A DNA stretch of 64,000 nucleotides from Actinomadura graeca (GCF_019175365.1 NZ_CP059572.1:6262001-6326000), one strand, 5' to 3'; shown: positions 16,824 to 25,028, counted from the first letter of the stretch. Numbers and translations are program-made. The notes: a model not told the origin generated them from the sequence alone.

Positions 16824-17456
16824 GTGGAACGCTTGCGGGGATGGCCGGTCACCCTGACCGAGGGCCCTGTGGGGCTGCGCCCGCTACGGCATCGCGACGC
16901 CGCCACCTGGCGCGAGCTGCGGGTCCGCAACGCCGACTGGCTCCGCCCCTGGGAGCCCACCAACCCCGAGACCCCGCTGTTCCGCAGCGGCCTCGGCCCC
17001 TACATCAGCATGGTCCACACCATGCGCCGCGAGGCCCGCCACGGCCTGGCCCTGCCCTGGGTCGTCACCCACGAGGGCCGGTTCGCCGGGCAGCTCACCG
17101 TCGGCGCGATCGTCTGGGGCTCGGCACGCTCCGCCCAGATCGGCTACTGGGTCGACCGCCAGGCCGCCGGACGCGGCGTCATTCCCACCGCCGTCGCACT
17201 CGCCGTCGATCACTGTTTCTTCACCGTCGGCCTGCACCGCGTCGAGGCGAATATCCGCCCGGAGAACACCGCGAGCCGCCGCGTCGTCGAAAAGCTCGGA
17301 TTCCGGGAGGAGGGAATTCGCCGCCGCCATCTCCACATCGACGGGGCCTGGCGCGACCACATCTGCTACGCCCTCACCGTCGAGGACGTCCCCGGCGGCC
17401 TGCGCGCCCGCTGGCTCGCCGAACGCAACCGGGCCTTTCCCCGCTCGACGTCGTGA
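16824..17456 (+). CDS. GNAT acetyltransferase, RimJ/RimL-like
   Basis: A 210-residue GNAT protein. 'TEGPVGLRPLRHRDAATWRELR' opens the fold. The acetyl-CoA motif is 'IGYWVDRQAAGRGVIPTAVALAVDHCF', followed by 'GLHRVEANIRPENTASRRVVEKLGFREEGI', the standard RimJ-type sequence. Such enzymes acetylate ribosomal-protein or other N-termini. The GTG at 16824 follows AGGGAA. In many actinomycetes this gene directly follows mog; here the amino-sugar cluster separates them. Confidence 0.9.
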   Translation: MERLRGWPVTLTEGPVGLRPLRHRDAATWRELRVRNADWLRPWEPTNPETPLFRSGLGPYISMVHTMRREARHGLALPWVVTHEGRFAGQLTVGAIVWGSARSAQIGYWVDRQAAGRGVIPTAVALAVDHCFFTVGLHRVEANIRPENTASRRVVEKLGFREEGIRRRHLHIDGAWRDHICYALTVEDVPGGLRARWLAERNRAFPRSTS

Positions 17457-17674
17457 CGTCCGGCTGACTTTCCGCCCGTAAGAATCCTGCGAACGAGAAG
17501 GCTCGGCAAACGGAGAGTAACGGCGGACTCGATCTCGCGACACACCGCCCCTTATGCTCGTCAACCTCTGACACCGGCTCGTACCGTGCGGGGCGTGACC
17601 CTGCTCCCATTGCACGTTCGCGCGCCGAAAGTCGGCCCGCCTGTCAAGCGTGCCCTGGGAACGGCGGTGAGCCG
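17457..17674. other. Intergenic between rimJ-like gene and sepX
   Basis: 218 bases with no gene. It must hold the sepX promoter, but I cannot point to a clear -35/-10 pair. Confidence 0.3.
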
Positions 17675-18226
17675 GTGAGCAGCGCCGTCCTCTACCTCGC
17701 CATCGTCGCCGTCTGGGCCGTCGTCCTCGTCCCGATGTGGCTGCGCCGCGACGGCGAGGCCGGGATCACCCGGCTCCTCCACAAGCGTCCCGAGGAGCCC
17801 GCCGCCGAGGACGACACCGAGACCGTCCCCGAGCCCGGCGACGCCCCGCGCGAGGAGGCGCCCGCCCCCCGCCGCCGCGCGGGCCGCGCCACCGTCATCG
17901 CCCGGCGCCGCCGCCGCACCGCGGGCCTGTCCCTGCTGCTGACGACCGTCGCCGCCGTCATCGCGTCCGGTGTCGCCCCCTGGTGGACCGTCCTGCCCCC
18001 GGCGGCCCTCCTCACCGGCCACCTCGCCCTGCTGCGCGTCGCCGTCGGCATGGACACCGCCCGCCGCCAGGCCGCCGCCGAGGCCCGCGCCCTGGCCCGC
18101 GCCAGGGCCCGCGAAGCCGCCCGCCTCGCCGAGCAGGCCACCGAGCCCGCCGAGGTCATCGAGCTCGTCACCCCCGACGAGGTCTTCGACCAGTACGCCG
18201 ACGACCGCCGCGCCGTCGGCGAGTGA
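17675..18226 (+). CDS. Divisome membrane protein SepX/GlpR-like
   Basis: A 183-residue protein. A membrane segment at residues ~3-21 (LYLAIVAVWAVVLVPMWLRR) is followed by an acidic/Pro-rich linker with 'EPAAEDDTETVPEPGD' and an Arg-rich patch. Two further membrane segments lie at ~87-125, then a charged Ala/Arg helix with coiled-coil character at ~128-155. The C-terminus is acidic: 'VIELVTPDEVFDQYADD'. This architecture and its position upstream of a tRNA-Ala match actinobacterial SepX/GlpR, a divisome partner of Glp. A glp/moeA gene is 8 kb upstream. GTG start at 17675. Confidence 0.72.
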   Translation: MSSAVLYLAIVAVWAVVLVPMWLRRDGEAGITRLLHKRPEEPAAEDDTETVPEPGDAPREEAPAPRRRAGRATVIARRRRRTAGLSLLLTTVAAVIASGVAPWWTVLPPAALLTGHLALLRVAVGMDTARRQAAAEARALARARAREAARLAEQATEPAEVIELVTPDEVFDQYADDRRAVGE

Positions 18227-18275
18227 ATCACGTGCGCGAGCACACCCCGGAGTTTGCTAACCTTACGGAGTCCTC

Positions 18276-18349
18276 GGGGCTGTAGCGCAGTCCGGTAGCG
18301 CACCTCGTTCGCATCGAGGGGGTCAGGGGTTCAAATCCCCTCAGCTCCA
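18276..18349 (+). tRNA. tRNA-Ala (anticodon CGC)
   Basis: A complete cloverleaf can be drawn. The acceptor stem is GGGGCTG/CAGCTCC with discriminator A. The D arm is GCGC-AGTCCGGTA-GCGC. The anticodon stem CCTCG/CGAGG holds loop TTCGCAT (anticodon CGC, reading GCG). The T arm is AGGGG-TTCAAAT-CCCCT. The CCA end is not fully encoded (ACCCC follows). An integrase remnant follows immediately, so its 3' end is a likely attachment site. Confidence 0.95.
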
Positions 18350-18360
18350 CCCCAGGTCAG

Positions 18361-18393
18361 AGGCCGGTTCCGATCTTCAGAACCGGCCTTTTC
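18361..18393 (+). terminator. Rho-independent terminator after tRNA-Ala
   Basis: Arms AGGCCGGTTC (18361-18370) and GAACCGGCCT (18380-18389) pair perfectly around a 9-base loop and are followed by TTTT. It sits 12 bases after the tRNA. Confidence 0.88.
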
Positions 18394-18432
18394 GATGCCT
18401 GTACAGCAGCAAAGTACAGCAGCGCGGTACGG

Positions 18433-18720
18433 CTAGGACCCCGGTCGCTGCGAGTCGAGGCTCTTGCCGAGCCGCTTGAGCGCCTGGCGGGTCGCGGCGG
18501 ACGAGACCTCGCTGTAGATGTTCATGGTGACCGAGATCTGGCTGTGATTCCTCACGAGCCGCCTGCTGGTCTCTCCGGCGCTCGCGGAGGGCGGTCTCGC
18601 AGATGTCCGGCAGGGGCATGACGGCGTCCGAGGATTCGGTCTTGGTCTCGCGGTGGAGCAGCCGCCCCCGGATGCGCTGGAGTTGCCAGCCGACCGTCAC
18701 TTCAGCCTCGTCCAGGTCTG
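18433..18720 (-). pseudogene. Tyrosine-recombinase (phage-type integrase) remnant
   Basis: Two fragments of an actinobacterial integrase are joined by an internal deletion and frame change near 18555. The upstream part reads 'EVTVGWQLQRIRG' then 'LLHRETKTESSDAVMPLPD', the region after the catalytic Arg. The downstream part reads 'NHSQISVTMNIYSEVSSAAT' and ends at a TAG. That part contains the position of the nucleophilic Tyr (NIYSEV) next to the conserved His. The intervening ~60 residues and the whole N-terminal half are missing. It lies 84 bases from the tRNA-Ala, the usual place for the integrase of an AICE or integrated phage. Confidence 0.85.
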
Positions 18721-18756
18721 ATTGGTGATCGAGCCCAGCGGCGGCGAAGTCCGTTG

Positions 18757-19116
18757 CTAGGCGAGCCAGGTCAGCGCGGCGGTGTTGATCAGAAGGTGCA
18801 TGGTGTTGTCGGCGACGATCTCGATCGCATGCTCCTTCCCCTCGGCCCGAACACCGAGCGCCGCCCTGTCGGGCCAGGCGCCGCGCGGGGCGAGGTGATC
18901 CCTGGCCCACCCGACATGGCGGGCCATCTGGAAGCGGTCGATGACGATGTGCGTGCCGCCGATGACCAGCAGCGCCAGCGGCGACCGGGTCAGGGCGGCG
19001 AACGGCAGGGTGTAGGCGAGTCCGTGCGCGACCGCCGGCCACCAGGACGTCTTCTTGCCGCGCGCCATCCAGCCCGACTGCAGCAGGTAGTCGCCTGCCA
19101 GGTGCGCGGAATGATC
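18757..19116 (-). pseudogene. 5'-truncated DUF3307-like membrane protein
   Basis: The frame reads 'HLAGDYLLQSGWMARGKKTS' and continues with 'AYTLPFAALTRSPLALLVIG' and 'GTHIVIDRF'. It ends 'VADNTMHLLINTAALTWLA'. This resembles the DUF3307-type membrane proteins often carried on actinobacterial mobile elements. Upstream of 'HSAHLAGDY' the frame meets a stop (19117-19119) with no start codon, so the first ~15 residues of the family are lost. Translation could only begin at the internal ATG at 19068 (103 residues), which would cut the first membrane helix. Confidence 0.7.
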
Positions 19117-19270
19117 TCACCGATCATCAGACGCCGTGCCTTCCCATGGCTCGCAGCTTCTCGGGCGTCTCACGTGGTACCGCGGCCCCCGGACGCTACG
19201 CGCCCGGTCCGGGGCCGCGGCGGGACGGCTGCGCCAGCGGTCACCTGTGCGAAGCGCAGCCGCCCCAGCT

Positions 19271-19621
19271 CTATCCGGCGGGCGGCTCCGGGGAGATCGG
19301 CGCGCCGAGGGCCCACGCGATCCGCGTCGCCGCCTGCTCGACATCGGCGGCGAGCCTTGCGCCGGCGTCCGGTCCCGACGACCACACGTAGGTCTCGGAC
19401 ACGCTGTCCCAGGCGATCCGCCGCGCCGGGCGATCCCGGTAGCTCACACACAGCCGCAACCCGAGCTTGCCCAGCTCCCGCAGATCGAGCGTCTCCGGTG
19501 TTTCCACCGGTGTTTCCGCGCACGTCGCCGCGATCTGCGGTGCCCGCCGCCGCACCGCGGCATACAGCGCGTCCAGGGGCCCGAACGGCTCTACCTTCAG
19601 TTCGTCTCGCTCGTCCATCAC
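19271..19621 (-). CDS. Hypothetical protein, mobile-element associated
   Basis: A 116-residue soluble protein I cannot assign. It starts at GTG 19621 ('VMDERDELKVEPFGPLDALY') within the stop region of the preceding gene (ATGTGATGG), so it is translationally coupled. The middle reads 'LRLCVSYRDRPARRIAWDS' and 'TYVWSSGPDAGARLAADVEQ', which looks like a small alpha/beta fold. It is third in a run of three overlapping minus-strand genes opposite to the XRE gene. Confidence 0.65.
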   Translation of the reverse strand: MMDERDELKVEPFGPLDALYAAVRRRAPQIAATCAETPVETPETLDLRELGKLGLRLCVSYRDRPARRIAWDSVSETYVWSSGPDAGARLAADVEQAATRIAWALGAPISPEPPAG

Positions 19622-19986
19622 ATCCGCCTCTGCCAGGTCCGGACCCTGCTGGTCACCCAGCGCGGAGGTTCGCGCTGTTCTGCGGTGCCGGCCGCTCGCC
19701 GGACGGCGGCCGCGATGGCTTGCGGGGCCAGCCGCGTGCCGATTTCCGCAACCGCTCCGGGCAGGTCGTGACAGGGCGCGAGCGGGTCACCGGTGGAGGC
19801 GACGAACCAGGGCACCCCGCCCTCACCGGTCTCGACGGTGACGCTCTCCCCGACCGCGGGAAGGCCGGGCGACAGCACACGCAGCCGCGGGGGCGCCTGC
19901 TCGTAGCGGCGGCGTACCGCCCATCCCTCGGTGGCCAGGACCCGCGCGAGCAGATCGAGGTAGGGCGCGCCGATTCCGCCGCTCAC
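19618..19986 (-). CDS. Hypothetical protein, mobile-element associated
   Basis: A 122-residue protein of unknown function. It begins at GTG 19986, overlapping the upstream stop (GTGA). The sequence has 'APYLDLLARVLATEGWAVRR', 'RLRVLSPGLPAVGESVTVET' and 'VPWFVASTGDPLAPCHD', suggesting a compact beta-rich fold. The C-terminus is basic ('RWVTSRVRTWQRRM'). It is part of the three-gene overlapping unit. Confidence 0.65.
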   Translation of the reverse strand: MSGGIGAPYLDLLARVLATEGWAVRRRYEQAPPRLRVLSPGLPAVGESVTVETGEGGVPWFVASTGDPLAPCHDLPGAVAEIGTRLAPQAIAAAVRRAAGTAEQREPPRWVTSRVRTWQRRM

Positions 19987-20315
19987 GGCGCCGGGGACAG
20001 GTTCCCCGCGATGATGACCGCGGCGTCGACGATGTGGGTGTCCTCGGCGATCGGCTCGCCGTTGGCCTCGTCGAAGAACCACATCCGGTCCTGGTCGGTG
20101 ACGCGCGGCTTGCACGTGACCGTCTGCCTCGCGCCCGTGCGGTCGCCCGGCCTGGTCACGACGATGCGCAGCGGGTCGGTCTCGAAGTCCACGCTGAAGC
20201 GGTGCCCCTCCAAGACCGCCTTCAGTTCGGTCAGCCTCGGGCGGGCGTGCCGCTGCTCGATGCCATCGAGGCGGTTGCCCATGGCCGCTCCGCCCGGTTC
20301 GTTACCCTGTCCCAT
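19983..20315 (-). CDS. Hypothetical protein, first gene of the three-gene unit
   Basis: A 110-residue protein of unknown function. It may start at 20315 or at the second ATG (20282, 'MGNRLDGIEQRH'). It contains 'RPRLTELKAVLEGHRFSVDF' and 'QDRMWFFDEANGEPIAEDTH', a pattern of alternating strands and short helices. GGAAGTCC lies before the first ATG. It is divergent from the XRE/TPR regulator, which probably controls it. Confidence 0.62.
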   Translation of the reverse strand: MGQGNEPGGAAMGNRLDGIEQRHARPRLTELKAVLEGHRFSVDFETDPLRIVVTRPGDRTGARQTVTCKPRVTDQDRMWFFDEANGEPIAEDTHIVDAAVIIAGNLSPAP

Positions 20316-20563
20316 AGCCGGACTTCCTTCCGGTCAGGCCCCGGCCGGTGCTCCTAACACCGCGATTCCGGGGCCGCCCTGTGTCTTGGGCGAGGCCACG
20401 CACCGCTGGTGTTACATCGGGTGTTGCGAACCACACGGGGAACTTCGGTGGCTGCGGCACGTGGCCCCGCATCACCGAGTGAAGCCAACCGCGTGCATCC
20501 GGGCCATCGGAGTGCGAGTATTCAAATTCCGTTATCCCTGTACCGCCTGCTCAGGGACGTGAA
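20316..20563. promoter_or_regulatory. Divergent intergenic region of the XRE gene
   Basis: 248 bases with repeated GGTGTT/AACACC words: AACACC near 20356, GGTGTTACATCGGGTGTTG near 20408. These could be half-sites for the XRE regulator. No clear promoter assignment. Confidence 0.3.
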
Positions 20564-22054
20564 ATGACCGAATCGCGCAAGTGTTCCGAATGCGGAAAAG
20601 ATCTCAACCGATACAGCCCCGGTGATCTTTGTGGCTCCTGCGCCTGGGAGGCCCGCGCCCGTACGGGCCAACCCCCCGCCCTCCCGGAACGCTTCTGGAC
20701 CGAGCCCGCCATGCGGGACGCCTTGAAGCGCCGGGATCTCCATACCGTCCTGCGGATCTACCGGGCCGCGACCGGGCTCACGCAGGAGGCCGTGGCGCTC
20801 TTGATCGACAGCAGCCAGGGCAACGTGTCCTTGATTCACCGTGGCCGGCGTAAGCGATACACGATCGATGAGGTCGAGTCCTTTCGCGACGGCCTCCGCA
20901 TCCCCGGCCAGTTACTCGGACTTCTTCCAGGTCTCTACGAAGACGGCGCCGTCCTCCTGTCGGATACGAAACGTGACATTGGCAAGGTCGTCCCTGAAGA
21001 GGATGCATGGGCCATTCCGCGCGCTAACGTGTTAATTTCGGAACCTTCGCACGCAAGGGATGACGACATGGAGCGTCGCGCGCTGCTGAACCTGCTCATG
21101 GTCACGGGCTCGGGGGCCGCGATTCCCGCCGAGCATCTGGAGACGCTGCTCTCGGGTTTCGGGCGGGCGCTTGACGTCCGCGATTCCTTCACCGTCGACG
21201 ACTGGGAGGAGACCGTCAATGATCATGCCTACGCGCTGCGCGTCATGCCTCCGGCTGCCCTCGTTGGCGTGCTGTCGGTCGACGTCGCCGACATCCGCCG
21301 CACCCTGGACAACCGGGCCGACCTTGACCGGGCGGATATGCACCGGGTGTCGGCCAAACTCGCCGCGCTGATGGCGATGGCCCTGGAAGAACTCGACAAC
21401 CCTCTCGCGTCCCGCTGGTGGCGTACGGCACACGCAGCCGCCGCAAGCGCAGGTGATCGGCATCTGGAGGTGTACACACGCGCTCGGCAAGCCCGTGCCA
21501 CCACTACGCGTCCCGGCGCATTGCAGAAAGCCCAGCGAGCAATAGAGCTTGCCCAAGGCCGCCCAAGCGCCGGACTCGCAGAAGCGCAGGCGACACGCGC
21601 CGTGATCCTCGCCCGGAAGGGGGACCGGACAGGCGCCCAGAAGGCACTAGGCGATCTCGATGAACTCTACGGTCGACTGCCTGCAGACGTGACCGGGGAC
21701 GAAGCCGCCATCTGGGGATGGCCTCAGCAACGCTACATCGGAGAGCGCACCAACGTCCGACTGAATCTCGGAGATCCGAGTCTGTATGACGAGCTGCCGA
21801 AGAGGCCCACGAGCACATCCGGAGCACGCAATCAGGTGATCGGCGAGCTTAAGACCGCATGGGCCTGTATCAACGCAGGCGGCGTAAACGACGGGGTGAG
21901 CGATGCCGCTCAGGCTTTGGCGGTTCTTCCCCTGGATCACCGCACGTCCACCATGAAGACCCTCGTTGGCTCTGTATGCAAGGCGTTGCCTGACGAACAG
22001 GCTCGGTCGCTTCCAGCCGCGCGTGAGTTGCGGGCATTGACCGCGGGGATCTGA
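20564..22054 (+). CDS. XRE-family regulator with N-terminal zinc ribbon and TPR-like tail
   Basis: A 496-residue protein of a type common in Streptosporangiales and Streptomyces. Residues 5-30 form a CxxC...CxxC zinc-ribbon-like element ('CSECGKDL' then 'CGSC'). Residues ~60-120 hold an HTH ('GLTQEAVALLIDSSQGNVSL'). The rest is helical with TPR-like repeats, including 'RWWRTAHAAAASAGDRHLEV' and 'LQKAQRAIELAQGRPSAGLA'. Relatives are thought to sense a signal through the TPR region. It precedes a methyltransferase by 3 bases, forming one unit. Confidence 0.8.
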   Translation: MTESRKCSECGKDLNRYSPGDLCGSCAWEARARTGQPPALPERFWTEPAMRDALKRRDLHTVLRIYRAATGLTQEAVALLIDSSQGNVSLIHRGRRKRYTIDEVESFRDGLRIPGQLLGLLPGLYEDGAVLLSDTKRDIGKVVPEEDAWAIPRANVLISEPSHARDDDMERRALLNLLMVTGSGAAIPAEHLETLLSGFGRALDVRDSFTVDDWEETVNDHAYALRVMPPAALVGVLSVDVADIRRTLDNRADLDRADMHRVSAKLAALMAMALEELDNPLASRWWRTAHAAAASAGDRHLEVYTRARQARATTTRPGALQKAQRAIELAQGRPSAGLAEAQATRAVILARKGDRTGAQKALGDLDELYGRLPADVTGDEAAIWGWPQQRYIGERTNVRLNLGDPSLYDELPKRPTSTSGARNQVIGELKTAWACINAGGVNDGVSDAAQALAVLPLDHRTSTMKTLVGSVCKALPDEQARSLPAARELRALTAGI

Positions 22055-22057
22055 CCC

Positions 22058-23203
22058 TTGACACGACCTGGCCGACTTCATGGGCGCGGGACCGTGACCG
22101 GCCCCGACGTCCAGACGGACGCCCGCTGGAAAGGGCTGCTGGAGGAGGTGCCACGCGACCTGTTCGTCCCGGACATCGCCGTGGTGGGACCGGTCATCGA
22201 CGACCCGGCATCGTGGATCGACCGGACCGCCGACCCCGAACGCTGGTGGGAGGTCGTGCACAGCGACACAGCGATAGGCGTCCAGCTCGACGACGGCGCG
22301 ATCGACCTGGTGGCCAAGACCAGCGCCGACCCGTGCGCGGTCGCCACCAGTTCGACATCGGCGCCGCACCTGGTCGCCGCGATGTTGGACCTCCTGGACG
22401 CCGGTCCCGGGGACCGGGTGCTGGAGGTGGGCACGGGGACCGGATGGACGGCGGCCCTGCTGGCTCACCGGGTGGGCGAGGGCAACGTCGTCAGCGTCGA
22501 GATCGACGCCGCCGTCGCGGCGCGGGCGGCCGAGAACCTGCAGTCCGCCGGAGTCGGGGCCCAGGTCGTCACTGCGGACGGGGCACAGGGCTGGCCCGCA
22601 GCAGGCCCTTACGACCGGGTGCACGTCACAGTCGGCACGGCCGACATCCCCTATGCGTGGGTGGAGCAGACCAGACCCGGCGGGGCGATTGTGCTGCCGT
22701 GGATGCCCGGGTGGAGGTCAGGCCATCTGGTCAAGCTCACCGTTGCCGATGACGGGACGGCGTCCGGGCGGCTCGGCGAGCCGTGCGGGTTCATGCTGCT
22801 ACGCGGACAGCGCAGGCCACCGAACCCGGCCGAGGAGGACGTGCGCACCTCACAGACCGAAACGGCGCCGCGCGAGATCGCCGAGGCCGGAGAGGGATTC
22901 CAGGTCGCCTTGGCGGGCTGCCTACCCGGCGTGGAGGGCGGCGGATTCGCCAATGACGATGGCTCCTACCGGCTGATGGCTCGTGACGGCCGGTCACGCG
23001 CGCTGGTCGTCCATCGTCCCGGGCAACCGGTGGCCGAGGTCGAGATGACCGGTCCGCGCGACCTATGGGACGAGATCGTCGCCGTATACCAGAGGTGGAT
23101 CGAGTGGGGGAGGCCAGGGAAGGAGCGTTTCGGTCTCTCATCGACCCGTGAGGGGACAAGGGTATGGCTTGATGACCCGGCGCAGCGGTTGGAGGGTCCC
23201 TGA
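22058..23203 (+). CDS. PCMT-like (protein-L-isoaspartate family) methyltransferase
   Basis: A 381-residue SAM-dependent methyltransferase. 'LLEEVPRDLFVPD' and 'STSAPHLVAAMLDLL' match the PCMT fold. 'DRVLEVGTGTGWTAALLAHR' is SAM motif I and 'YDRVHVTVGTADIPYAW' follows. The C-terminal ~150 residues form an extra domain absent from housekeeping PCMT ('REIAEAGEGFQVALAGC', 'WDEIVAVYQRWIEWGRPGKE'). The first possible start is TTG at 22058; GTG at 22094 is an alternative nearer the conserved region. Such proteins pair with XRE regulators on actinobacterial accessory DNA. The substrate is unknown. Confidence 0.82.
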   Translation: MTRPGRLHGRGTVTGPDVQTDARWKGLLEEVPRDLFVPDIAVVGPVIDDPASWIDRTADPERWWEVVHSDTAIGVQLDDGAIDLVAKTSADPCAVATSSTSAPHLVAAMLDLLDAGPGDRVLEVGTGTGWTAALLAHRVGEGNVVSVEIDAAVAARAAENLQSAGVGAQVVTADGAQGWPAAGPYDRVHVTVGTADIPYAWVEQTRPGGAIVLPWMPGWRSGHLVKLTVADDGTASGRLGEPCGFMLLRGQRRPPNPAEEDVRTSQTETAPREIAEAGEGFQVALAGCLPGVEGGGFANDDGSYRLMARDGRSRALVVHRPGQPVAEVEMTGPRDLWDEIVAVYQRWIEWGRPGKERFGLSSTREGTRVWLDDPAQRLEGP

Positions 23204-23204
23204 T

Positions 23205-23330
23205 ATGGGCAAACACGCGAAAACCGTCAACTGCTCCATATGCAATGGCGCTGGAAAGCAGATTTACAACGTGGACAACAAGACCGAAGAGCGGAACTGC
23301 CCAGGCTGCAACGGCTCCGGCAAGGTCTGA
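23205..23330 (+). CDS. 41-residue DnaJ-like zinc-knuckle microprotein
   Basis: A small gene with a good ribosome-binding site (GGAGGG at 23191-23196), starting 2 bases after the methyltransferase stop. The product begins 'MGKHAKTVNCSICNGAGK' and ends 'NCPGCNGSGKV'. The two CxxCxGxG motifs are exactly the DnaJ zinc-finger half-repeat, enough to bind one zinc ion. Tight linkage suggests it works with the methyltransferase/XRE pair. Function unknown. Confidence 0.75.
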   Translation: MGKHAKTVNCSICNGAGKQIYNVDNKTEERNCPGCNGSGKV

Positions 23331-23505
23331 AGGCGCCTGCCCTCAAACGGCTGGAGGCCCACCGCCGACACGGCCGGGGCAGGTTCTCTCCACGCGTCAG
23401 GTGGTCGCGAGAGCGCTCTCGGCAGTCCTCGTCATTCCGGTACGTAGCGCGCGGACTGCAGTCACGACTCGGCGCGCCACAACGACGCGGCCGAGGTGAT
23501 TCCGA

Positions 23506-23619
23506 GTGTGGTACGTCCGTGAGCTGTGGGAGCCGGTGGTCTCGCAGCGACATCCGCAGGAGATCGACTGGGAGTATCGCTACGCGATGGTGCTGACCGA
23601 CTCGCCCTTGACGGCGTAG
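23506..23619 (+). pseudogene. Short plus-strand coding remnant
   Basis: A 37-residue frame starting at GTG 23506 reads 'VWYVRELWEPVVSQRHPQEI' and then 'WEYRYAMVLTDSPLTA'. Its Trp/Tyr-rich composition looks like genuine protein, but there is a stop just upstream and no family was recognised. Its end overlaps the remnant on the opposite strand, so at least one of the two is spurious. Confidence 0.35.
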
Positions 23620-23853
23620 TCGACGGGCTTCTTGGCGAGGTCGCCACGGAGGATCCGCGCGGCCAAGGCGACCTCTTGGCTGGCGGAGGACTCCCCGTCC
23701 CGGCCGAAAACCAGCGTGCTGACGACTACGGCCCGGCGGATGCGCAGCAAGTCGTCACGCTCGCCCCCGCCGCCCGGCGCGGCCGGGAACGGCGGGTCGA
23801 GCATTTTGCGGATGGCCGCGAGCAACTCGCGGGTCTCGGCCGACAGGCCGGTA
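23580..23853 (-). pseudogene. C-terminal fragment of an unknown gene fused to the kinase remnant
   Basis: The frame reads 'ETRELLAAIRKMLDPPFP' and later 'RAVVVSTLVFGRDGESSASQ' and 'ARILRGDLAKKPVDYAVKGE'. It has no start of its own and begins in another frame exactly where thymidylate kinase homology stops (~23854). I read it as the tail of a different gene joined by deletion. Confidence 0.4.
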
Positions 23854-24258
23854 CAGGATCACCGCCAGGTCGGGCCGCTCCACCTCGGCATTGATCTGCC
23901 ACAAGAACGCCGGATCGATGCCGTCGAAGCGCTGCATCACCAGGCCAGACGGTAGGAAGCGGTCAGAGATGACCGTCCGTCCGACCTCGAGCGCAGGCCG
24001 GATCTCGGTCTCGACATGGTGGTAGCGATCGGCCGCGTAGAGACAGGCCAGCGTGTGGCCGGTGGTCGTCTCGGTCAGTTCCCGGCAGAGCACCCCGATC
24101 GGTCCGGTCGATGGCTCAACCGTGACATGGACGTCCTCGCCATTGGCCACGAGCAGCTGCGCCAGGTGGTGCACGATGGTCGATTTTCCGGCACCACTCG
24201 GCCCATCGACGCTGGCGAAGACACCCCGCGGGCGATCAGAAAAGGGTCGAAGCTTCAT
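23755..24258 (-). pseudogene. Truncated thymidylate kinase-like gene
   Basis: The intact N-terminal part reads 'VFASVDGPSGAGKSTIVHHL' (P-loop), 'TVEPSTGPIG' (DRX/EP region), 'LYAADRYHH' and 'VISDRFLPSGLVMQRFDGID', clear dTMP kinase signatures. Homology stops after 'RPDLAVIL' at about 23854, roughly 135 residues in. The LID region and C-terminal helices are missing and the frame runs on for ~30 unrelated residues. It starts inside the 3' end of the exonuclease gene. The product is unlikely to be active. Confidence 0.75.
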
Positions 24259-24814
24259 CGTTGCCCCCTTCTGGTGCCTGGCCACGGAGGTCCTCGATCG
24301 ACCGGTGGGCGGCGAGCAGCACGAACAGCCGGGCCGTGACGAGCGCGTCGTAGGTGGCGCGGTGCGGCTGGAGATCCTCCGGCAAGTCCTCGGCCAGCTT
24401 GAAAGCTTCGACCAACGAGCCGAGCTTGTAGCTCTTCTCGTCGGGCAGAAGCCGGCGGGCGAGCTTCAGCGTGTCGAGCACCTCGGGCACGTGCCAGTCG
24501 TCGAGCTTGCGCTGAACCACACCGACATCCACGTGCGCGTTGTGGGCGACGAGCACAGCGTCCGATAGCGCCGCGGCCACGTCGTGCCTGATGACGCCGA
24601 AGCTCGGCGCATCTGCCACGTCCCGATTGCTGATGCCGTGGATGCGGCTCGCGAAGTGCTTGATCGGCGATTCGGGCCGTACCAGCCAGCTCTGCGGTTC
24701 ACCGATCTTCCCGTTGACGATCGGGACGGCCGCCAGCTCGACGAGGTCGGGCGGTTGTCGGCCATTGCCCTCGACGTCCACCACGACGTAGCGCAGCCTG
24801 GTCCAGTCAGTCAT
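24236..24814 (-). CDS. DEDDh 3'-5' exonuclease (DnaQ-like)
   Basis: A 192-residue exonuclease of the DnaQ/RNase T fold. ExoI contains the metal-binding pair in 'YVVVDVEGNGRQPPDLVELA'. ExoII is 'VLVAHNAHVDVGVVQRKL'. ExoIII is 'PHRATYDALVTARL', giving the DEDDh set. The ATG at 24814 starts 'MTDWTRLRYVVVDVE'. The stop overlaps the start of the thymidylate kinase-like gene, so both belong to one minus-strand unit within the decayed element. A repair or proofreading-like role is possible; the partner is unknown. Confidence 0.82.
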   Translation of the reverse strand: MTDWTRLRYVVVDVEGNGRQPPDLVELAAVPIVNGKIGEPQSWLVRPESPIKHFASRIHGISNRDVADAPSFGVIRHDVAAALSDAVLVAHNAHVDVGVVQRKLDDWHVPEVLDTLKLARRLLPDEKSYKLGSLVEAFKLAEDLPEDLQPHRATYDALVTARLFVLLAAHRSIEDLRGQAPEGGNDEASTLF

Positions 24815-25028
24815 CTTGTTCACCCTTCCAGCCGATGTCGGCGCGACCATGCCGCCGCTCATGGTGTGGATGACGTTCATCGTGGACCTGGAATCCGAGT
24901 GCGTGTTGCAGGTAGTACCGAGACTGTTCGGACTCCAGGCCGGACACGACCGCTGCCCGCTCCGTGATGTCGCCGACGTCCAGGCTGGCAGCTTCAGGCA
25001 AAAGGAAAGTCTTCAAAGGGAGGTAGTC

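Noticed and set aside
22058..23203. FxLD-type peptide methyltransferase with a RiPP precursor nearby
   Set aside because: The enzyme is PCMT-like, but no short peptide gene with an FxLD motif was found around it; the only small gene encodes a zinc knuckle.
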